Positions 62,909-64,000 of a stretch of DNA of 64,000 bases are shown here, in pieces. Origin of the DNA: Chthoniobacterales bacterium (GTDB lineage: Bacteria; Verrucomicrobiota; Verrucomicrobiia; Chthoniobacterales; DASVRZ01); the NCBI GenBank assembly GCA_039930045.1, contig JBDSQB010000017.1, positions 124,001 through 188,000 on the forward strand, in the 5' to 3' direction. Made by a program: the position numbers and the translations under genes. The notes beneath the pieces are model-generated. The model was given only the letters and a program-made list of their open reading frames with translations. It ran no database searches and was not told the DNA's origin. Positions within the stretch are counted from its first letter, which is position 1. Every line of letters starts with the position of its first letter.

Positions 62909-63409
62909 TCAATTTTCCGCCGAAGCCTCGCCGGGAGGCAGGGAATACCGGAACTCGCGATGCATGATTTTTCCCCCGGCAGACGCGGCCCACATGCCAC
63001 CCGCGACAGCGGCAGCACCCAGAAAAAGCGTGACCCAGAGAAAAAACAGACCGGACTTGGGGACGTATCTCGGGAGAAACAATCCGCCCGCCGCTGCGGC
63101 CGCCGTGGCGTAGAAAATCCAGCTCGTTTTCTCCGCGCGCTCCTCGTGTTCGTGGAGCCATTTGTGAGCGGGGCCGTCGAGGAGACTTTCGACATTGTCC
63201 TCGGCTTTTTCGCCATATTCCGTGACGGGGATGACGCTCAACGACATGAGAAAGATCACGCTGTAAGCCGCGATGGCGGTAGCCCGGCTTTTCTGAAAAA
63301 TGGCGATCACCAACACGAGCAAGCCCGCGAGGAGCCCGGTGATCGGCAGGTGGTTGAGAATGACGTGGACGTATTCAGGTTGCTGAAGGGCTTTGAGGAG
63401 GTCTTCCAT
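62909..63409 (-). CDS. DUF2231-like membrane protein
   Basis: A 166-residue protein with four hydrophobic segments. HVILNHLPITGLLAGLLVLV (HxP near the first helix) and later PAHKWLHEHEERAEKTSWIFY match the DUF2231 pattern; conserved His residues may bind heme or metal, but this is not established. It lies 18 nt after the 116-aa gene on the same strand. Confidence 0.7.
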   Translation of the reverse strand: MEDLLKALQQPEYVHVILNHLPITGLLAGLLVLVIAIFQKSRATAIAAYSVIFLMSLSVIPVTEYGEKAEDNVESLLDGPAHKWLHEHEERAEKTSWIFYATAAAAAGGLFLPRYVPKSGLFFLWVTLFLGAAAVAGGMWAASAGGKIMHREFRYSLPPGEASAEN

Positions 63410-63427
63410 TTGAGTTAGGCACTTATC

Positions 63428-63778
63428 TTAGCCGATGAGGCTGCGGGCGTATTTGGCGTATTTTTCGGGAATGGCGAAGGCGCGTCCGGCGACTTGGGCG
63501 TTGAGCAATTTCCCCAGCCAAGCACGCGATGCGGTGAATGAGCCGGCTGGCGCGGAGACTTGGGTGACACCGTCTTTTTCGACGATTTCATAGTCACGAA
63601 GGGTCACGTGGACCGGCGCATTCTCGCCTTCGAGACGGATTTCGACTTCGATGAGGTGATTTTTGGTGTCGATTTTGAATTGCTCGATCTTGCCGTAGCC
63701 TTCGAGTTTCGAGCCGAGAAATTGCCGCACGGTCGCACCTAAAGCCGTGTCTTTGAGGGAATTGAGCCAGCCAGCCAT
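63428..63778 (-). CDS. small conserved hypothetical protein
   Basis: A 116-residue soluble protein with no signal peptide. It shows alternating beta-strand character in the middle (HLIEVEIRLEGENAPVHVTLRDYEIVEKDG) and a helical C-terminus (ASRAWLGKLLNAQVAGRAFAIPEKYAKYARSLI). I recognise no family. It is the first of a two-gene run with the DUF2231-like gene. Confidence 0.6.
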   Translation of the reverse strand: MAGWLNSLKDTALGATVRQFLGSKLEGYGKIEQFKIDTKNHLIEVEIRLEGENAPVHVTLRDYEIVEKDGVTQVSAPAGSFTASRAWLGKLLNAQVAGRAFAIPEKYAKYARSLIG

Positions 63779-63859
63779 GTCGCATTATCCGCCGCCCGGA
63801 CCAAAAGGCAAAGCGCGCTAGAACGAAATTTCTGCAAAACCTCGCCATAAACCGCCGGG

Positions 63860-63875
63860 TGGCTTGCGAGTTGCT
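63860..63875 (+). promoter_or_regulatory. sigma-54-like promoter before a response regulator
   Basis: TGGCTTGCGAGTTGCT keeps GG at -24 and TTGCT at -12 with correct spacing relative to TGGCACG-N4-TTGCW (two differences, both in CAC). It lies 62 nt before the ATG of the response regulator at the window end. The motif is short, so a chance match is possible. Confidence 0.33.
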
Positions 63876-63937
63876 ATGTAAGAAGTGCTGCCGTGGCTGG
63901 AGATGGCTTCGACCGCGCAGATTTACTCCGAATTTAA

Positions 63938-64000
63938 ATGAGCACCTTACTTTTCGTCGATGACGACCTCGCCTTTCTGGAATCGGTCCAGCGCGTTTTC
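63938..64000 (+). CDS. response regulator receiver domain (3' truncated)
   Basis: Only the first 21 codons are in the window. They read LLFVDDDLAFLESVQRVF after the start, the N-terminal beta-strand and acidic DD pocket of a CheY-like receiver domain. The output domain lies outside the window. A sigma-54-like site upstream would fit an NtrC-class regulator but does not prove it. Confidence 0.75.
   Translation, partial: MSTLLFVDDDLAFLESVQRVF

Noticed and set aside
1-64000. CRISPR arrays, tRNA or rRNA genes, insertion sequences, prophage
   Set aside because: No regularly spaced short repeats with unique spacers, no tRNA T-loop and acceptor pattern, no transposase, integrase or phage structural genes noticed; a tRNAscan or ISfinder run was not possible.

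Overview
The window looks like chromosomal DNA of a diderm, LPS-bearing bacterium of the Planctomycetes-Verrucomicrobia-Chlamydiae group, most likely a verrucomicrobial (Spartobacteria/Chthoniobacter-like) lineage. This is inferred from gene content: waaA (Kdo transferase), a complete alternative complex III (ACIII) operon, a PEP-CTERM protein with autotransporter-associated repeats, a GH88/Gfo-Idh-MocA catabolic operon, and few clear Shine-Dalgarno sequences. Composition is GC-rich and fairly even. I see no prophage, insertion sequence, CRISPR array, tRNA or rRNA gene. One RNA gene, rnpB, is clear.

Layout. 1-3.9 kb: DUF1460 peptidase-like gene (cut by the window edge), a PhoR-like histidine kinase and an O-antigen-ligase-like membrane protein. 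3.9-11.4 kb (minus strand): SprT-like protease, then an apparent six-gene run of thioesterase, two GT39/83-type glycosyltransferases, a conserved ~500-aa protein of unknown function, rnc and nagA. 11.4-22 kb: housekeeping and envelope genes (GT2, ROK kinase, comM/yifB, FAD oxidoreductase, a degenerate rhomboid, a lipid kinase, AsmA-like, rsmD, waaA, orphan nuoA).

22-29.2 kb: an AraC regulator divergent from a seven-gene operon: SDR, GH88 unsaturated uronyl hydrolase, small cupin, Gfo/Idh/MocA oxidoreductase, KDPG aldolase, exported protein, KDG-type PfkB kinase. It reads as a route from unsaturated uronides through KDG and KDPG to pyruvate and glyceraldehyde-3-phosphate. 29.2-35.2 kb: an unknown protein and a PATR/PEP-CTERM surface protein behind a possible sigma-54 promoter, then a hybrid kinase and a lipoprotein esterase.

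35.2-46.4 kb: a tightly packed ten-gene minus-strand operon, actABCDEF, a small membrane protein, a CcoN homologue, CcoO and a cytochrome c. The CcoN homologue has lost five of the six histidines that bind the hemes and CuB in heme-copper oxidases. This is the most unusual thing in the window, because the subunit cannot be an ordinary cbb3 oxidase and may form a new electron-transfer module with ACIII.

46.4-56.4 kb: Mpv17-like protein, rnpB, DUF456 protein, transaldolase, a 42-bp tandem-repeat region, rdgB, leuS and two small envelope genes. 56.5-62.9 kb: a glycan island with a sulfotransferase-like protein, two CgeB-like glycosyltransferases and a 1059-aa sulfotransferase-GT2-GT4 fusion. The window ends with two small genes and the first codons of a response regulator.
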